DNA of 64,000 nt from Pseudo-nitzschia pungens (taxonomy: Eukaryota > Bacillariophyta > Bacillariophyceae > Bacillariales > Bacillariaceae). This document shows positions 32,401 to 43,878 of the stretch, piece after piece. The notes below the pieces were generated by a model. That model did not search any database. It was not told where the DNA came from and worked only from the letters and a program-made list of their open reading frames with translations. The position numbers and the translations under genes are program-made. Location: contig CM074759.1 of assembly GCA_037355855.1 (NCBI GenBank), forward strand, positions 1,426,001-1,490,000, in the 5' to 3' direction. Within the stretch, counting starts at the first letter, position 1; each line of letters begins with the position of its first letter.

Positions 32401-34563
32401 TCACCCATTGGACTCATAGCTAGCAGATTTGTGCTTTGGTTTGAATGCAAAGCCGTCTGGCACCGGACCGAGAAGCATTTCAGAGATCTTGACCCAGTCT
32501 GAACTATGGGGTGAAAGGAAAAGTGTTTCCAAGTCGTTTCTCCCTTGCATGTAGAGAGGCGGACGATGGTTCATCTTTTGGGGGAGAACCTCCAACAATC
32601 CAACAGGAACATAACGGTATAAGAATGACAGCCACTCGAGAAGGAAGCGCCGGGTATTGTTGATACCCTGCTGATCACTTCCCCAGTGTTCCAGACCGTG
32701 TTTGACGAAATCTTTTAAAATGTCGAGGCGCTCCGATGCGGAGATGTCCCAATCTCTCTTCTCCTTGATCTCTGTGGGCAACCATGGCTTGATCAATGCT
32801 CCTCTTCCCAACATTGCTGTGGTTGACAAATTGTCGTGAGCCAAGACTTTTTCTTTGTACTCCGAAAAAGAAAAAATATCACCATTTCCAATGACGGGGA
32901 CCTTCGGTATCTGAGTCTTTAACGAGCCTGCCACCTGACTAATGTAATCCCAATTGGCGTCCAACTTGTAGCGTTGAAGGCGGGACCTTCCATGTACCTA
33001 TGCGAATCAATTGCGTTGTGTGAACAAAGTTAGGCTCCTCTATTGTGCTTTGAGTTTCGTCATCCGACACAGTTTGCTCGCAATGTTGTCTTTCTCTGCC
33101 TGTCAGTGCCTGCACTCACCATTACGGCCGCCAAATTACCAATTTCCCAGGATTGAATCTTGGGCACAAGTTCGTGTGCAAACGGTTTGTGTATGTTCCA
33201 CCCCGTCCTCATTTTTACAGTGATGGAACACGACAGGTTTGCGGACATGCCCTTGAGGGCACCCTTTAGTTTGTTCTCACGCATCATGAGAGCCGCTCCC
33301 GCTCCTTTGTTACAAAGGATGTCCAGTGGGCATCCAAGATTCATGTCCACAAAGTCGACGTCCGTGAATTTTTCGATGAGCTCCGACACCCGCGTGAACT
33401 GGTCGGGATGGGCCGCGGCCAACTGTATCCCAAATACGTCTTCGCTAGGATGCCGTTTGAGAAGTGCCCATTCCGACGGCTTTCCCTCCAAGAGGTTCGT
33501 AACCACTGCCATCTCTCCACAAGTAATGTCGGCACCGAATTGTTTCATGATTCGACGGAACGGAAGATTTCCAACCGTTGTTAGAGGTGCCACGTATACC
33601 TTGTTCGAGAAGTCGACGATTTTTTTGGTTTTGAGCTTGTCGAGAGGTGTGAACGAGGATGCCGAGGTTTTTTCTGCACTTGTAGCACTCGGTTCATCGT
33701 GAATTGTAGGAGCATTCATGTCCTTGGTTTGTTTGGTTTCCGTGTTATCGGGAGCTGTGTCTGCTTTACTTTTTGTCGGTTCGTCTTTCTTTTCGAAATA
33801 TCGTTTGCACTCGAAGGGGTAGGTCTTCTTTCTCAGCTGAAACACCACATCCCTCGGCAAGATCGTACCGCTGTTGATGGTGGGTACCTTCGGTGCCTCG
33901 TCCTCGCCTTCGGGACTGGAAATACCGTTCGCTTTTTGGCATTCCAGTATTTTTGCTTCGTCGCGCACATTTTCTCCCGTTTTCGTAATGTGGCAAGATC
34001 CGACACGGCATATCGCCCCGTAGAAGCAATACCCGGTGTTTTTGAACATCGGACAGGAACCTCCCATCGCCTCCACCAACTCGGGAATGTCGGTCGGCCG
34101 AGTGGCCATGTACCCCTTCAGGTCGTGGGAGAACCGACAAGTGTCGCCATAGGGACAGGTATCACCACGCAAGACAGCCATGCACACCTTCTCCGAGGCG
34201 TCTTCACGGGTGTCGCGGGGTCGCTTCTTGTTCTGGCCCCGTCGTTTGTTCCGCTTGTTCCTCCTGCCTCGATCGTCCTGGTTGTCGCGGTCGTCCGTTT
34301 TGGCTTCCGCACCGGCCTCTTCGGGCACAAACTTGATGGGACCGAGGCTCTCCGCCCGCGCCGAGAGAATGAATTCCTGCTTGACTTTCAGTTCGAAGGA
34401 TCCATCGCCATCGCCACCCGATGACCTCTTGTCGCGGTCGTCTCCTCCCGCATTGGGTTTCGGGTTCTCCTTTGGGGTCGTTGTTTCGGATTTCGTTTCG
34501 GCCTTCCGCAACAGCAGCGGTAGGTGCCGCTGCCGGCACGTCGGCTTTCTCCGCTGAAGACAT
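32401..34563 (-). CDS. DUS3: tRNA-dihydrouridine(47) synthase 3, 2 exons, one apparent +1 frameshift
   Basis: This enzyme reduces uridine 47 of tRNA to dihydrouridine with FMN and NAD(P)H. Exons are 34563-33120 and 32997-32401, with a GTGAGT...ATAG intron of 122 nt giving AAVM|VHGRSRLQRYKLDANWDYI. Two CCCH zinc fingers precede the enzyme domain (CMAVLRGDTCPYGDTCRFSH and CPMFKNTGYCFYGAICRVGSCH), as in Dus3. The TIM barrel has VYVAPLTTVGNLPFRR, DVDFVDMNLGCPLD with the catalytic Cys nearby, ITVKMRTGW and VIGNGDIFSF. The natural start MSSAEKADVPAAAPT is in a different frame from the body; skipping one base near 34502-34503 gives AVAEAETKSETTTPKENP. Total length is 3n+1, agreeing with one extra base. 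If the shift is not real, translation would have to start downstream or at 34598. Confidence 0.92.
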
Positions 34564-35260
34564 GCGACAAACTCGACGAGTGTGTCCTTACGATACAAAG
34601 CAGTGGGTACAAATACGTATTCGTTGTCTTTGTCCGTGTCACTTGGGAGTGATCAACGCCGGAATGCGGAGTGTGATTGATTCATTCGACGATTGATTTT
34701 GGTGTGCTGATTTGATCGAAATCCTACCGGTACGGAAAAGATCGGGACTCTCGAAGTTATGCTCGACTTCGAATCGCACAAAAAACAAAAAAAATCAATG
34801 GTGATGGAAAACCTCACGGCGAAAAAGGGGGAATGAATCAAGATTCAAATTTTCCACTCTCGAGAGACGGAAACTATGCTTTTGCGTCCCCCAAAACTAA
34901 AATAATAAATCTTACTGTATTTCAGATCAACCCATCAATCCTCGCCGTTCATACTGTACCAGTATCTTACACGTAGAGGGTACGTACGCACTTGTACGTA
35001 ATACGTGAATAATACAAGTAGTAATAATATTGAATTCAAAACCAAAAATTCATGTCGTGATGATCGTCCTCTTCAAATTTCACCACATGGAAGTTTGATC
35101 GAGAGCGATCCGCAATCCGCAATCAACTCACACGATCCAACCCTCCCTGTCCCACAGGAATTGTGTCGACTGATGCCACAGTCGCCCGTCATTGCACTGC
35201 ACCGGTAGCACTGAACGAGGAGGTCTGTCGGAAGTTGCGAGAACCTCGACAAGGCCCAGA
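34564..35260. other. Divergent promoter spacer
   Basis: This lies between DUS3 and the 5-phosphatase gene, which diverge. No gene is seen. CTACCGGTACGG occurs at about 34726-34737 and a cluster of GTACGT/ACGTAC steps at about 34980-35010. Confidence 0.45.
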
Positions 35261-38200
35261 ATGACAGCGGCATCGAATGATACTTCTTCTTCCACAATGA
35301 GATCATGCGAGGGAGATTCGACCAAGGCTCGACATCGGGAGCGAGCATCCCTCCCTGAAGCAAGGGGAGTCGGCACACGGATGTTTGCTTCGATCTGGAT
35401 TGCATCCGTGTTGCTTTCGGTCTGCATCGGAGATTATCATTCGTTACCGGTGGAGGCGATTTCTTTTTCTTCTTCGACACGGGCATCTCCCTCCGGTGCG
35501 CCAACGTCGTTCGCGGTGAACGAGAGAACCAGAAACCCGCAGCAGGAGGAAGATTGGGCAACGCCTGCGTCCTCGCTGCACCCCACATCGTCGCCGACCT
35601 CGTCTTCGCCACCATCGTCGTTGCGGTCGTCGAAAAAAGCAAAGAAACACAAAAAGGAAAAAAATCAAACCGCCGCAACAGAAGATGCAACGCTGCTTTC
35701 GGGCGACGACATCAAACGGGGATCGCCGCGCCGTGGTAGCAGCACTGGTCAACGGCAGGTGATGCCGAAGCAACGCCCCGGTACTCACGGGGCCAATCCG
35801 GCATTTGGTCTCAAAACGAAAAGGCGTCGAGAAGAATTCGATTGGCACGGAAGGGTCCGATGCTTCGAATCGCAAACGACCCAAGTCCGCACGGCAATCC
35901 ACAAACTCTGGGTCTGGGTCCTCGTCGAGGGGGAGCAAACCGAGAGCAGCATTTGTCCGCGATGACGCGTCCGCAAGACACAGAGCACCCAAAACAAGAG
36001 CTTCTATCACCAGCGCAAAGGCAAAAAAAAAGGAAAAGAGCAGTGCGGTTAAGAAATTCACGAAACATCACGGTAGCAAGAGAAAAACGATCGTTCATGG
36101 AAAGCCCGGCGATAAAGTTCCGGTATCAGAGGGAAAGAATTTTGCCGTCATCGTCGCTGGAAGCCAAAGAATCTAGTGTTGCGTTTCAGCGCATACCCAA
36201 CGACGCATCAAAGCAACGAAATAATGGTAAATTGTTGACCAAGCGGCGTTATTCCAACGAAAAGAAATTCTCTCGGACCGACAAGAGTGGGGGTCCTTAT
36301 CGCAGGCAGAAAAAGTCTGCTCTGAAAAAGAAAAAGAGCAGACCAAAAGCACTCGAAGCCGTTGACAAAGGAGGTCTTGTCAAAGAAGATAGGCCAATCC
36401 CAACGGTTGCAATGACGGCTAGTCGGAGGGGTAGAACTGCCAAATCTTCGGCCCGTGGAACCGAAGCGAAAGACGGTTCTACCAATACCAAAATTCCAAA
36501 GAAACGGAGGAAAAAGGTGCATGCAGTTCGAGAACAAAAAGGCCCAGCACTTCCAGCACCTGCCTCAATTGCAAGTGCAAGCATAAAAGACGAAACATGC
36601 AACAGTGCAGAAGAGATCGAACCAGCAGCTGAAGCAGCGCCAGTGGTAGATTCCATCAAGAAAGATTCAAAATCGACCAAGAGAACGAAACGGCGCAAGA
36701 AGTCCTCTTCGAAACTTTCGGGAGAGAAGGGAGTCGGTTCTCCTCCGACGGACACAGAAGAAAAGCAAGCCAACGATGAAACCATTCGGGTCGACTCTCG
36801 AGTCGAAGCCCCAATCGATGTTGAAGTTCTGGAGGAAACAAATGCTAGTCCGGACGAGTCATCGCCTCTCCCTGCCATGGACGAGGATAGCAATCTGATG
36901 ACCACGGGTGTTGAAACTTTGAATGAGACACCGGCGAACGTAGCCGTCGTCGACGAATCCATCAACGCAGCAGACACAGGCATTCCGACTTCCCTGGAAA
37001 CCGAAAACGACGGAGCTGAGGAAGCAAAAAGTATTGATGCAGAATCGGTGGTGGAAGATGAGGGTGAGCAGAGTGGCAGTCTCGATGAACCTTTGGAACA
37101 AGCATCCCCTCATGAGGATGTTGACGAGATACACAAAGATGAATCCAAAGATGAAGAGGAGGTGAATGTAGGTGGAGAGGCTCGTCTCGATGAAGCAGAA
37201 GGTTCGCAAGCAGAAAGTGTTCAAGTCGACGAGCAAGATGTCGTTGATGTGGAAAATGCTGGCGAGAAAGGCGAAGACAATGCAAACGGCAATGCACATG
37301 GGGATGAAATCGATGAGGAGGAAACAACCCAAATCGCTGCATCTGGCACATTTGAAGGCAAGTCTATCGCCGCCAACGAGAACGAGGCCAACGAAGAAAA
37401 TGACGACAATACAATCGGCGATGCCGAAGATGGTCGAAGTCGATGAGGAGGAACCAATCGAAGTTGCCGCCCATGGTACGGTGGAAGGCGAATCTGTCGT
37501 TGTCGACGAAGAAAAAGACCGCAGTGCAATGGGCGATTCCGAAGAGGCTGAAGTCGATGAGGAGGAACCAACGGAAGTTGCCACTCCTGGTACAACAGAA
37601 GGGGACTCCGCCGAGAAAGTAAACGACGGCACCACAGTGGATGATGCGGGAACAGGGTGAAGTGGATGAGGAGGAAGGCGAGTCTGAAGGGGATGAACTC
37701 GATGAGAAGGAACCAACCGAAGTTGCCGCTCCTGGCACAGTGGAAGGCGAGTCTGAAAGGGATGAACTCGATGAGGAGGAGCCAACCGAAGTTGCCGCAC
37801 CTGGCACAGTGGAAGGCGAGTCTGAAAGGGATGAACTCGATGAGGAGGAACCAACCGAAGTTGCCGCACCTGGCACAATCGAGAGTGAGGGCGATGCAGA
37901 AGGTACTGAAACCGACGAAGAGGAAAAAGTCCAGATCGCTGCTGGAATCGTTGGTGATGAATCTTCTATCGATGAAAATGAGATCGATGATCAAAATAAA
38001 GACAATGCGGATAGCGACATTGATGAGGATAAGATCGACGACGAGAATACAACCCATGGTGCCACTGACGCACATCAAGGGAAAGTTCCAACTGACGACA
38101 AGGATGCTGATAAGAAATGCGACGATTTAGTCGAAAATATCGAGGAAGGAATCGGGAGTGACGAAAGCGCTGGTGTTGAAGAGATTGAAGATGAGGTTGA

Positions 38201-39782
38201 GGCCAATCCAGAAGATTCGAATGAGATAGTGGATACCGAGAACGTTGACGTGCAATCATCCCCTAGGCTAGAAGAATCGGAGACAGCTTCCAAAGGAGTT
38301 GACCAGAAGCAAGAAAACGAAACTTCAGGAGGAGATTCGGGTAATGACAGTCCTGACCTTAAGGTACCAAACAACAAGTACAACGGCATGGTCGACCCAG
38401 AACAAGACGTGGTGAGTTTCATTGAAGAAGTTCTTCAGGAAAATGTGCGTTCTTGGATAGAAGATACAAGTGTCGACTCAAATATTGAGAATGTTGTAAA
38501 TAAGACGCGAGGAGGTCATTCTGATAGTGGCAACGAAGGCGCTGTGTCGGATTCTGGACTGGACGAAGATGATGAAAGATTCTCCTCTACCAGCGACGTT
38601 TTGTTGGAGAGACCCATGTCTGACGATTCAAAATCACAAGCAAAGGAACCGAATGAGAAACCACTCATGAATAGAGAGGAACTGGAAATGTCAGGGGACA
38701 AGGAATCGGATGCGGTAGTTTCTGTCGTGACTTGGAATCTCGCCGAGGATTCCCCATCTGAAGAAGACGCAGCGTTCATTCGCAAATTTAGAGAGAATGG
38801 AGTATCACCGGGGCAAGGAAGCGATCTTGTCCTAATATCTGGACAGGAGTGTGAAAATATCAAACCCCGAAGAAGTGAAGGTAGACGGTCAAGGGAGTAT
38901 CGGCGTTTAATGATAAAGATGTTGGGTCAAGATTACGTTCCTTTGGCTCTGCATCTTCTTGGTGGAATTCAGTTTGGCCTGTTTGCAAAGAAATCTTTTT
39001 TGAAGGAAATCGAAGATGTCACAGTAACCGATGTTACATGTGGGATCGGTAACGTCCTCCACAACAAGGGAGCCATTGCTGCATTTGTGAAAGTTAAGGC
39101 CAGGAACGACAAAAAAGAAAATAAAAACCGATCCAAGTCGTTAAGGATGGTTTTTGTCACAGCCCATTTGGCCGCCCATGTAAAAAATGCAAAGGCCAGA
39201 GACTCCGATTTTTGGCGCATTTCTTCCGAATTGGAGGCGCAAGTCCCAGAAGGTTTCCTCCCTCGCAAGGTTGGGGACCAGGATTCGAGTGGTTCGTTTC
39301 TATTTGATTCTGTTGATCGTGTGTTTTTCTGTGGCGACTTGAATTATCGCCTGGATTTGCCTCGTGAGTTGACGGAGTACACGCTTCTCCATGAAACAGA
39401 GTACGACCAACCCATGCTGAAGGATCTTCTTCGTCATGATCAACTGGTTCAGTCCATGGCCGAAGGGCGAGCATTCCCGGCATTCGGAGAAGGAAAAATA
39501 ACGTTCATGCCCACCTTCAAATATGACAAAGAGTCGAATTCCTACGATACTTCGCACAAACAAAGAATCCCTGCATGGACGGATCGAATTTTATTTCAAC
39601 CCTCTGATGGCATTCGAGTACTTGATTACCAAAGCGTTCCTGCAGCGCAGTCTTCGGATCATCGACCTGTATATGGAAGTTTTAGAATAGGAATGGAAGG
39701 CCGAGTGATACCAACTTCCCTCAAGAAGAGGAAACGAAAGCGACTTCAGGAGTCGTACTCCTATCATGAGCGTGACTACTAG
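35261..39782 (+). CDS. Inositol-polyphosphate 5-phosphatase with a very long acidic N-terminal region, four apparent +1 frameshifts
   Basis: The C-terminal IPPc domain (about 38715-39710) is complete: VVSVVTWNLAED, LISGQECENIK, GNVLHNKGAIAAF, FVTAHLAAH, RVFFCGDLNYRLDLP, IPAWTDRILF and AAQSSDHRPVYGSF carry the Mg-binding and catalytic residues. Such enzymes remove the 5-phosphate from inositol phosphates or phosphoinositides. Upstream are about 1,100 residues of Lys/Ser-rich then Glu/Asp-rich low-complexity sequence with a 23-residue tandem repeat. The frame advances by +1 near 35820, 36160, 37432 and 37656 (the last two before TGA stops). Total length 3n+1 fits four extra bases. ATG 35261 is the first in frame; ATG 35381 begins a hydrophobic stretch (MFASIWIASVLLSVCIG) and may be the true start, making this a membrane-anchored or secretory protein. 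That the acidic region belongs to the same gene is likely but rests on the frame bridges. Confidence 0.8.
37692..37890 (+). repeat. 69-bp tandem repeat inside the 5-phosphatase gene
   Basis: Three copies begin at 37692, 37761 and 37830, each starting GATGAACTCGATGAG and encoding a unit that opens DELDEEEPTEVAAPGTVE. Related, more diverged units precede it from about 37435. The exact 69-nt period keeps the reading frame. The last copy is partial. Confidence 0.9.
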
Positions 39783-39943
39783 TGGACAGAGAAAGCCCAC
39801 GTTTCATAAAACATCTAGCTAGCAAATGCAACAACTAACAATATAACACATCTGGTTTGCAGAATAGTCACAATATCCGATCGCCACATTTCAGAAAGTC
39901 TAATTAAGGGTAAAAAATGATATGATTGCTATACCACCAGCAA

Positions 39944-41543
39944 CTATGGTTCAAACTTCAACAACACAAAATCGTGATATTCCTCTCCTTCTTCCATATC
40001 ATCGTCCGTTCCATTGCCCAGGGACTTGTCGAGTTTCTGTGTGAGTTGGTAGTCTTTTCCTGGGTTGACCTTGTACAAAACACTCGTAAAGTCAACTGGC
40101 AAACCGTAACGCAAGACGGATTCGACAAACACGCGGATCGCCTTAATGTGCATCCAGGCAACGAAGGCATCACCGAAATGGGTCTTGCACCATCTCATGA
40201 GCGCATTTTTCATTCCATCAACTTCAACCTGTAGCTGCTCCCGTAGCATTTGTGATTTCATAGCTTGTGATGGGTCCCAGGTAAATTCGCGAAGGACAAA
40301 TCGCTTTTCCCGGCAGGCCTTTGCTAGCTCGGGCTCGAACTCCTTGAATTTTCCGGCGTGGAATTCGTTGCCCTCGTAATAACCAGCTTCGTACTCTCCT
40401 TTCAGGATAGTGACGGCATAGAGAATGGACTCCTCGTCTTGCTTCACAAGCTGGATAGATCCAGGGACAACTGGGGATCCCTTCACCTTGTGGCGGTCGA
40501 CTTGGTTGCCGAATGAAATTGGTCCACCAAGTTTGCTAGGATCTCTGCTCCAGTCGGGTCCACCATATCCAGCGACGTCGTTGGCAATGCTTTCAATCGA
40601 GCTTTCGAAATTTTCCTTTGCTGTCTTAGGAATTGCGATAAAGACGGTTTTCAGATACTCAGAGTCAACAATGTTGACTTTGCTCATGGTTTCGGCGTCG
40701 AGAAGATCGTTCAAGTCTGCCTTCATCAAGTTACCGCCGGATTTGCGTTTAGCTTCCACCAAGGCAGCTTGCTTGTCGGCAAAGGAAGTGGTGAGCTGCT
40801 TAAGTTCCTCTTCAATTCCCGCTGCCCCACCAGCGATCATAGCGACGAGCTCTTTCAATGGTCGTCGGTTGGGGTATTTCGCAGAATCCCAAGCAAACTG
40901 TTGGATGTATCTCTGAGCAGGAACTCCTAAGTACATCGAAGCGAACATTACCCACGGTGACAAATCAAATTATCAGCATACAATCGGAATGAATGCACGA
41001 TGAACCACTGCACACTACCGAGATGATGTTCCATCATCTTATAAAACAACAACCAACAAACAAACACGATCGAACCGAACGAAAACTGACCTCCAACGGT
41101 TAGATCGGACGACTTTCCTCCGAACAATTCAGCGGTGGTTCTTTCGATCTTTCGTACCGTTGATTCTACAACACTATCGGTCTTCACCAAATCATCACTC
41201 AGTGTCATCAGAGTATCCAAAGTGCCAACAGTCAACGAAGGGACTTCGAACTTGAACATTTCTGACAAGTTCGTAGAAACGCATTGGTCGAAATCGGACA
41301 AAAACAGAAACGAATGGAGGATTTTTACATTGTTAGACAGAGCGAAGTCACGCACTACTGGTCGTCTTCATTTGGTTGCAATGGAGCGCAAAACACCCAT
41401 TCCGCAATGCCTCTTTCCATCCACGCGACATGATCCTCACCAGCAAAAGGGGCCTCCGGACATGCTCCAGCCGATTGCATTTTCCGGTAGGCTTGCTCGG
41501 GAGCACCCCCATCGTTCGATATAGAGACTAAGAAGTAGCTCAT
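39944..41543 (-). CDS. VMA5/ATP6V1C: V-type H+-ATPase subunit C, 3 exons
   Basis: The clamp subunit that holds the V1 sector to the stator stalks and V0, needed for reversible assembly of the proton pump. Exons are 41543-41441, 41261-41091 and 40926-39944; introns are 179 and 164 nt, both phase 1. The protein is 418 aa in an intact frame. The N-terminus MSYFLVSISNDGGAPE joins to EMFKFEVPSLTVGTLDTLMTLSDDLVK, then GGVPAQRYIQQFAWDSAKYP. The C-terminal half has the family's best-conserved block AFVAWMHIKAIRVFVESVLRYGLPVDF. An acidic tail follows (DDDMEEGEEYHDFVLLKFEP). Length is slightly above the 380-390 residues of animal subunits. The short upstream frame that reads through intron 1 is an artefact of intron retention. 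Confidence 0.93.
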
Positions 41544-42432
41544 GGTGAAAAGTTTATTTTGGATACAACAAACGTCGTACAGTAGTGCAATAGATGAAAG
41601 CAAGGGTGTCGATGACGACAAGCGATGCCTCGTTCGAGTTTTCCCTTCTTTCCGCGTTCAGGAGCGAAGCGTAAGTAACCTTAGGAGATAGTGTATCCGA
41701 TGGGAATGAGTTTAGAGCGATTGATGACTTGCATTCGCCACTTTAGAAGTTTGGCGAGCGCGATCGATGAGAGCGCGTCGCGACTCTTAACGGATCGATT
41801 GTACCACTACTATCATATCAGTGGAAATGGAACGAAGGCAAAGATTTGGCAAAAATGCGCGCACTCGATTTCAAGACAAGCGTATGTATAATATATACTA
41901 CGGGTACTATGCATACAGATCATCCACTAGGGACTTCAAAACTACCATGTCAAAAATGATGAACATCAATCTCAAAATTACGGAAGGGCTTACACGGTAG
42001 GACCTAACCTTACCGTACCGGTACGGAAAGTTACTTCGTAGTAGTACTTCGTAGTCTTACTTCTGTATTCAATACAAGGTATCCTTTACTTTGTACTACA
42101 AGTACAATTTTGAGAAAAGAGGCAAGAATAATACCATAGCAAAATGATTCGATTCAAACTATGGTTAGTACCGTATGACCAATCTCATCAACTGCAGGAG
42201 GAGACGGCAATTGCAAACAAGTCATTGAAAAGGGATGATTTAGCATTCGCAATAGCATTGTAACAAGAGGTCGTGGTTTTTCATTCATGCAAAGCACCCT
42301 CACTAAATTTATTCGTGTTATGAATTTTCGAATTATACATTAAATTGGAGTGGTGATCCAACTAAGTTACTCTGCAGAGTGAGATTAAAAGAAAGTTCGT
42401 AGTGCTACATTGCTCACTGCGGTACGCTGCGT
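41544..42432. other. Spacer with ACCGGTACGG and TACTTCGTA motifs
   Basis: No gene is seen. ACCTTACCGTACCGGTACGG (about 42007-42026) is followed by AGTAGTACTTCGTAGTC (about 42037-42053), the same motif pair as in the first spacer. Confidence 0.5.
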
Positions 42433-43878
42433 TCACCCGTAAAAGGATGCACCGTTTTGATTTGCTGTATCCCTGTCGCCGTTGCTTCTTCCCGACGTCG
42501 TTCTCTGTTGTCTCTGCCTGCGTTCCCGTTCGTATTCGGGATCGTCCGTTGGCAGTTCTCGGCGACAATACGGACACGTGTTGTGGGACTTGAGCCACAC
42601 CATGGCACAGGATTCGTGGAAAACGTGACCACATCCAGGGAGTTGCACCACCGTTTCGTAATTTTGCAACTGTTCGCAACACACGGGACAATCGCAGGAT
42701 TGTTCGGTGATCGTCAAGTCACACGAGAGGTGAAACATCAAATTGTTTTTGATGGAGCTGTCGCCGCTCGGATCATTTTCTTCCATTGAATCGCAACACA
42801 ATCCCTGATCTTGGAGCTCTTTTTCGATCCCGAAAACAATTTGTTTCGGAATTGGCGGCTGCGATTGTGACTTCCGCTCGAGTTCCAACACGGTTTTCTT
42901 TCGTGTTTGAAACATGCGAATGATTTCTTTGCCGTCCACTTCCTTGATCATGGCGACGGGGATCGATATGGCGTATTCTGGTTTCATGGATTCTCCTTTC
43001 GAGTCCTTCATAACATACGGCCACGGGCTGGAGGTATTGTTTCCAATGATCACCGCCGCGGCACCGGCGTTTTGCGCCATGCGTGCCTTTTGAACATACG
43101 TTAGTCCGTCCCCTCGTTGCATAAACAAAACCACCTTTCTGCTACCAGAATCGTTGCTGAGTCGAGATATGTGTGACTTTGTGGCGCTGTCCAATCCGCC
43201 CTTGCCCGTCACCGGGGATGCCAGAACGAGAGACGTCCCTCCCATTCCAAACGAGTACTCTCCGGCAGGTCCAAACTCTCCGAGCACGCAATCAAACTTC
43301 AGCGCACTGTTCCCAACGGTAGCATTACCATTTGTCTTGGTTGCTGCGCTAGTTACCGACGATGTTGCGTTGGGAATCACCTGGGATTGCCCCCGTACCG
43401 CCGGGGTCGTGGACAAAAGACAACTGGGGGTAGTCACATCGTTGCCGGGAGAAACCTGGAGGGATGTCTGCCGAAACATTGTGCTCTGATCGTTCAGCAC
43501 AAACCTGGGGATCTTTTTCAGGGTATCCATGCTGGTCGGTCGATATGCGGGTCCCGAGCTAGCGTTTTGGGGATCCCAGAATTCTCGCGGAAGGTTGTTG
43601 TCGATGTTCTCGCCTTCCTGGAGAATGTTTCGCGTCAGAACGTCTAGATCTTGCATCTGGCCCCTTAGATTTCCCAGTATATTTCTCAAGTCTCGACTAG
43701 CCTGGTACATGTCGTTCAGCAATTGTGCGTGGATGTCACCGCTACCGGCTGCGTTCGGGTTTGGCGTCATCAGTGCATCCGACGGGGTTGCGGTCAGCGC
43801 TGTGCCGCAAACCGAGCATATTGTTGGGTGATCTTGACAGGCCTCTTCGCAGACTTGGCACCAGTTGTCGGAGTTCAT
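42433..43878 (-). CDS. PA-domain RING-H2 E3 ubiquitin ligase with N-terminal zinc ribbon
   Basis: An intact single-exon frame of 481 aa. The N-terminus WCQVCEEACQDHPTICSVCGTAL has paired CxxC knuckles typical of a small zinc ribbon. Residues about 185-335 resemble a protease-associated (PA) domain: GPAGEYSFGMGG, VVLFMQRGDGLTYVQKARMAQNAGAAAVIIGN and ISIPVAMI are characteristic. Near residues 395-440 a RING-H2 finger reads CPVCCEQLQ ... GCGHVFHESCAMVW ... CPYCRRELP. No TM segment or signal peptide is visible, unlike the classic membrane PA-TM-RING proteins, so here the PA-like domain would be cytosolic. It probably transfers ubiquitin from an E2 to unknown targets. Confidence 0.85.
   Translation of the reverse strand: MNSDNWCQVCEEACQDHPTICSVCGTALTATPSDALMTPNPNAAGSGDIHAQLLNDMYQASRDLRNILGNLRGQMQDLDVLTRNILQEGENIDNNLPREFWDPQNASSGPAYRPTSMDTLKKIPRFVLNDQSTMFRQTSLQVSPGNDVTTPSCLLSTTPAVRGQSQVIPNATSSVTSAATKTNGNATVGNSALKFDCVLGEFGPAGEYSFGMGGTSLVLASPVTGKGGLDSATKSHISRLSNDSGSRKVVLFMQRGDGLTYVQKARMAQNAGAAAVIIGNNTSSPWPYVMKDSKGESMKPEYAISIPVAMIKEVDGKEIIRMFQTRKKTVLELERKSQSQPPIPKQIVFGIEKELQDQGLCCDSMEENDPSGDSSIKNNLMFHLSCDLTITEQSCDCPVCCEQLQNYETVVQLPGCGHVFHESCAMVWLKSHNTCPYCRRELPTDDPEYERERRQRQQRTTSGRSNGDRDTANQNGASFYG

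Noticed and set aside
36859..38078. Minus-strand frames with repeated hydrophobic PPHRVHPFQTRLP-like units
   Set aside because: They are the antisense of the acidic tandem repeats in the 5-phosphatase gene.
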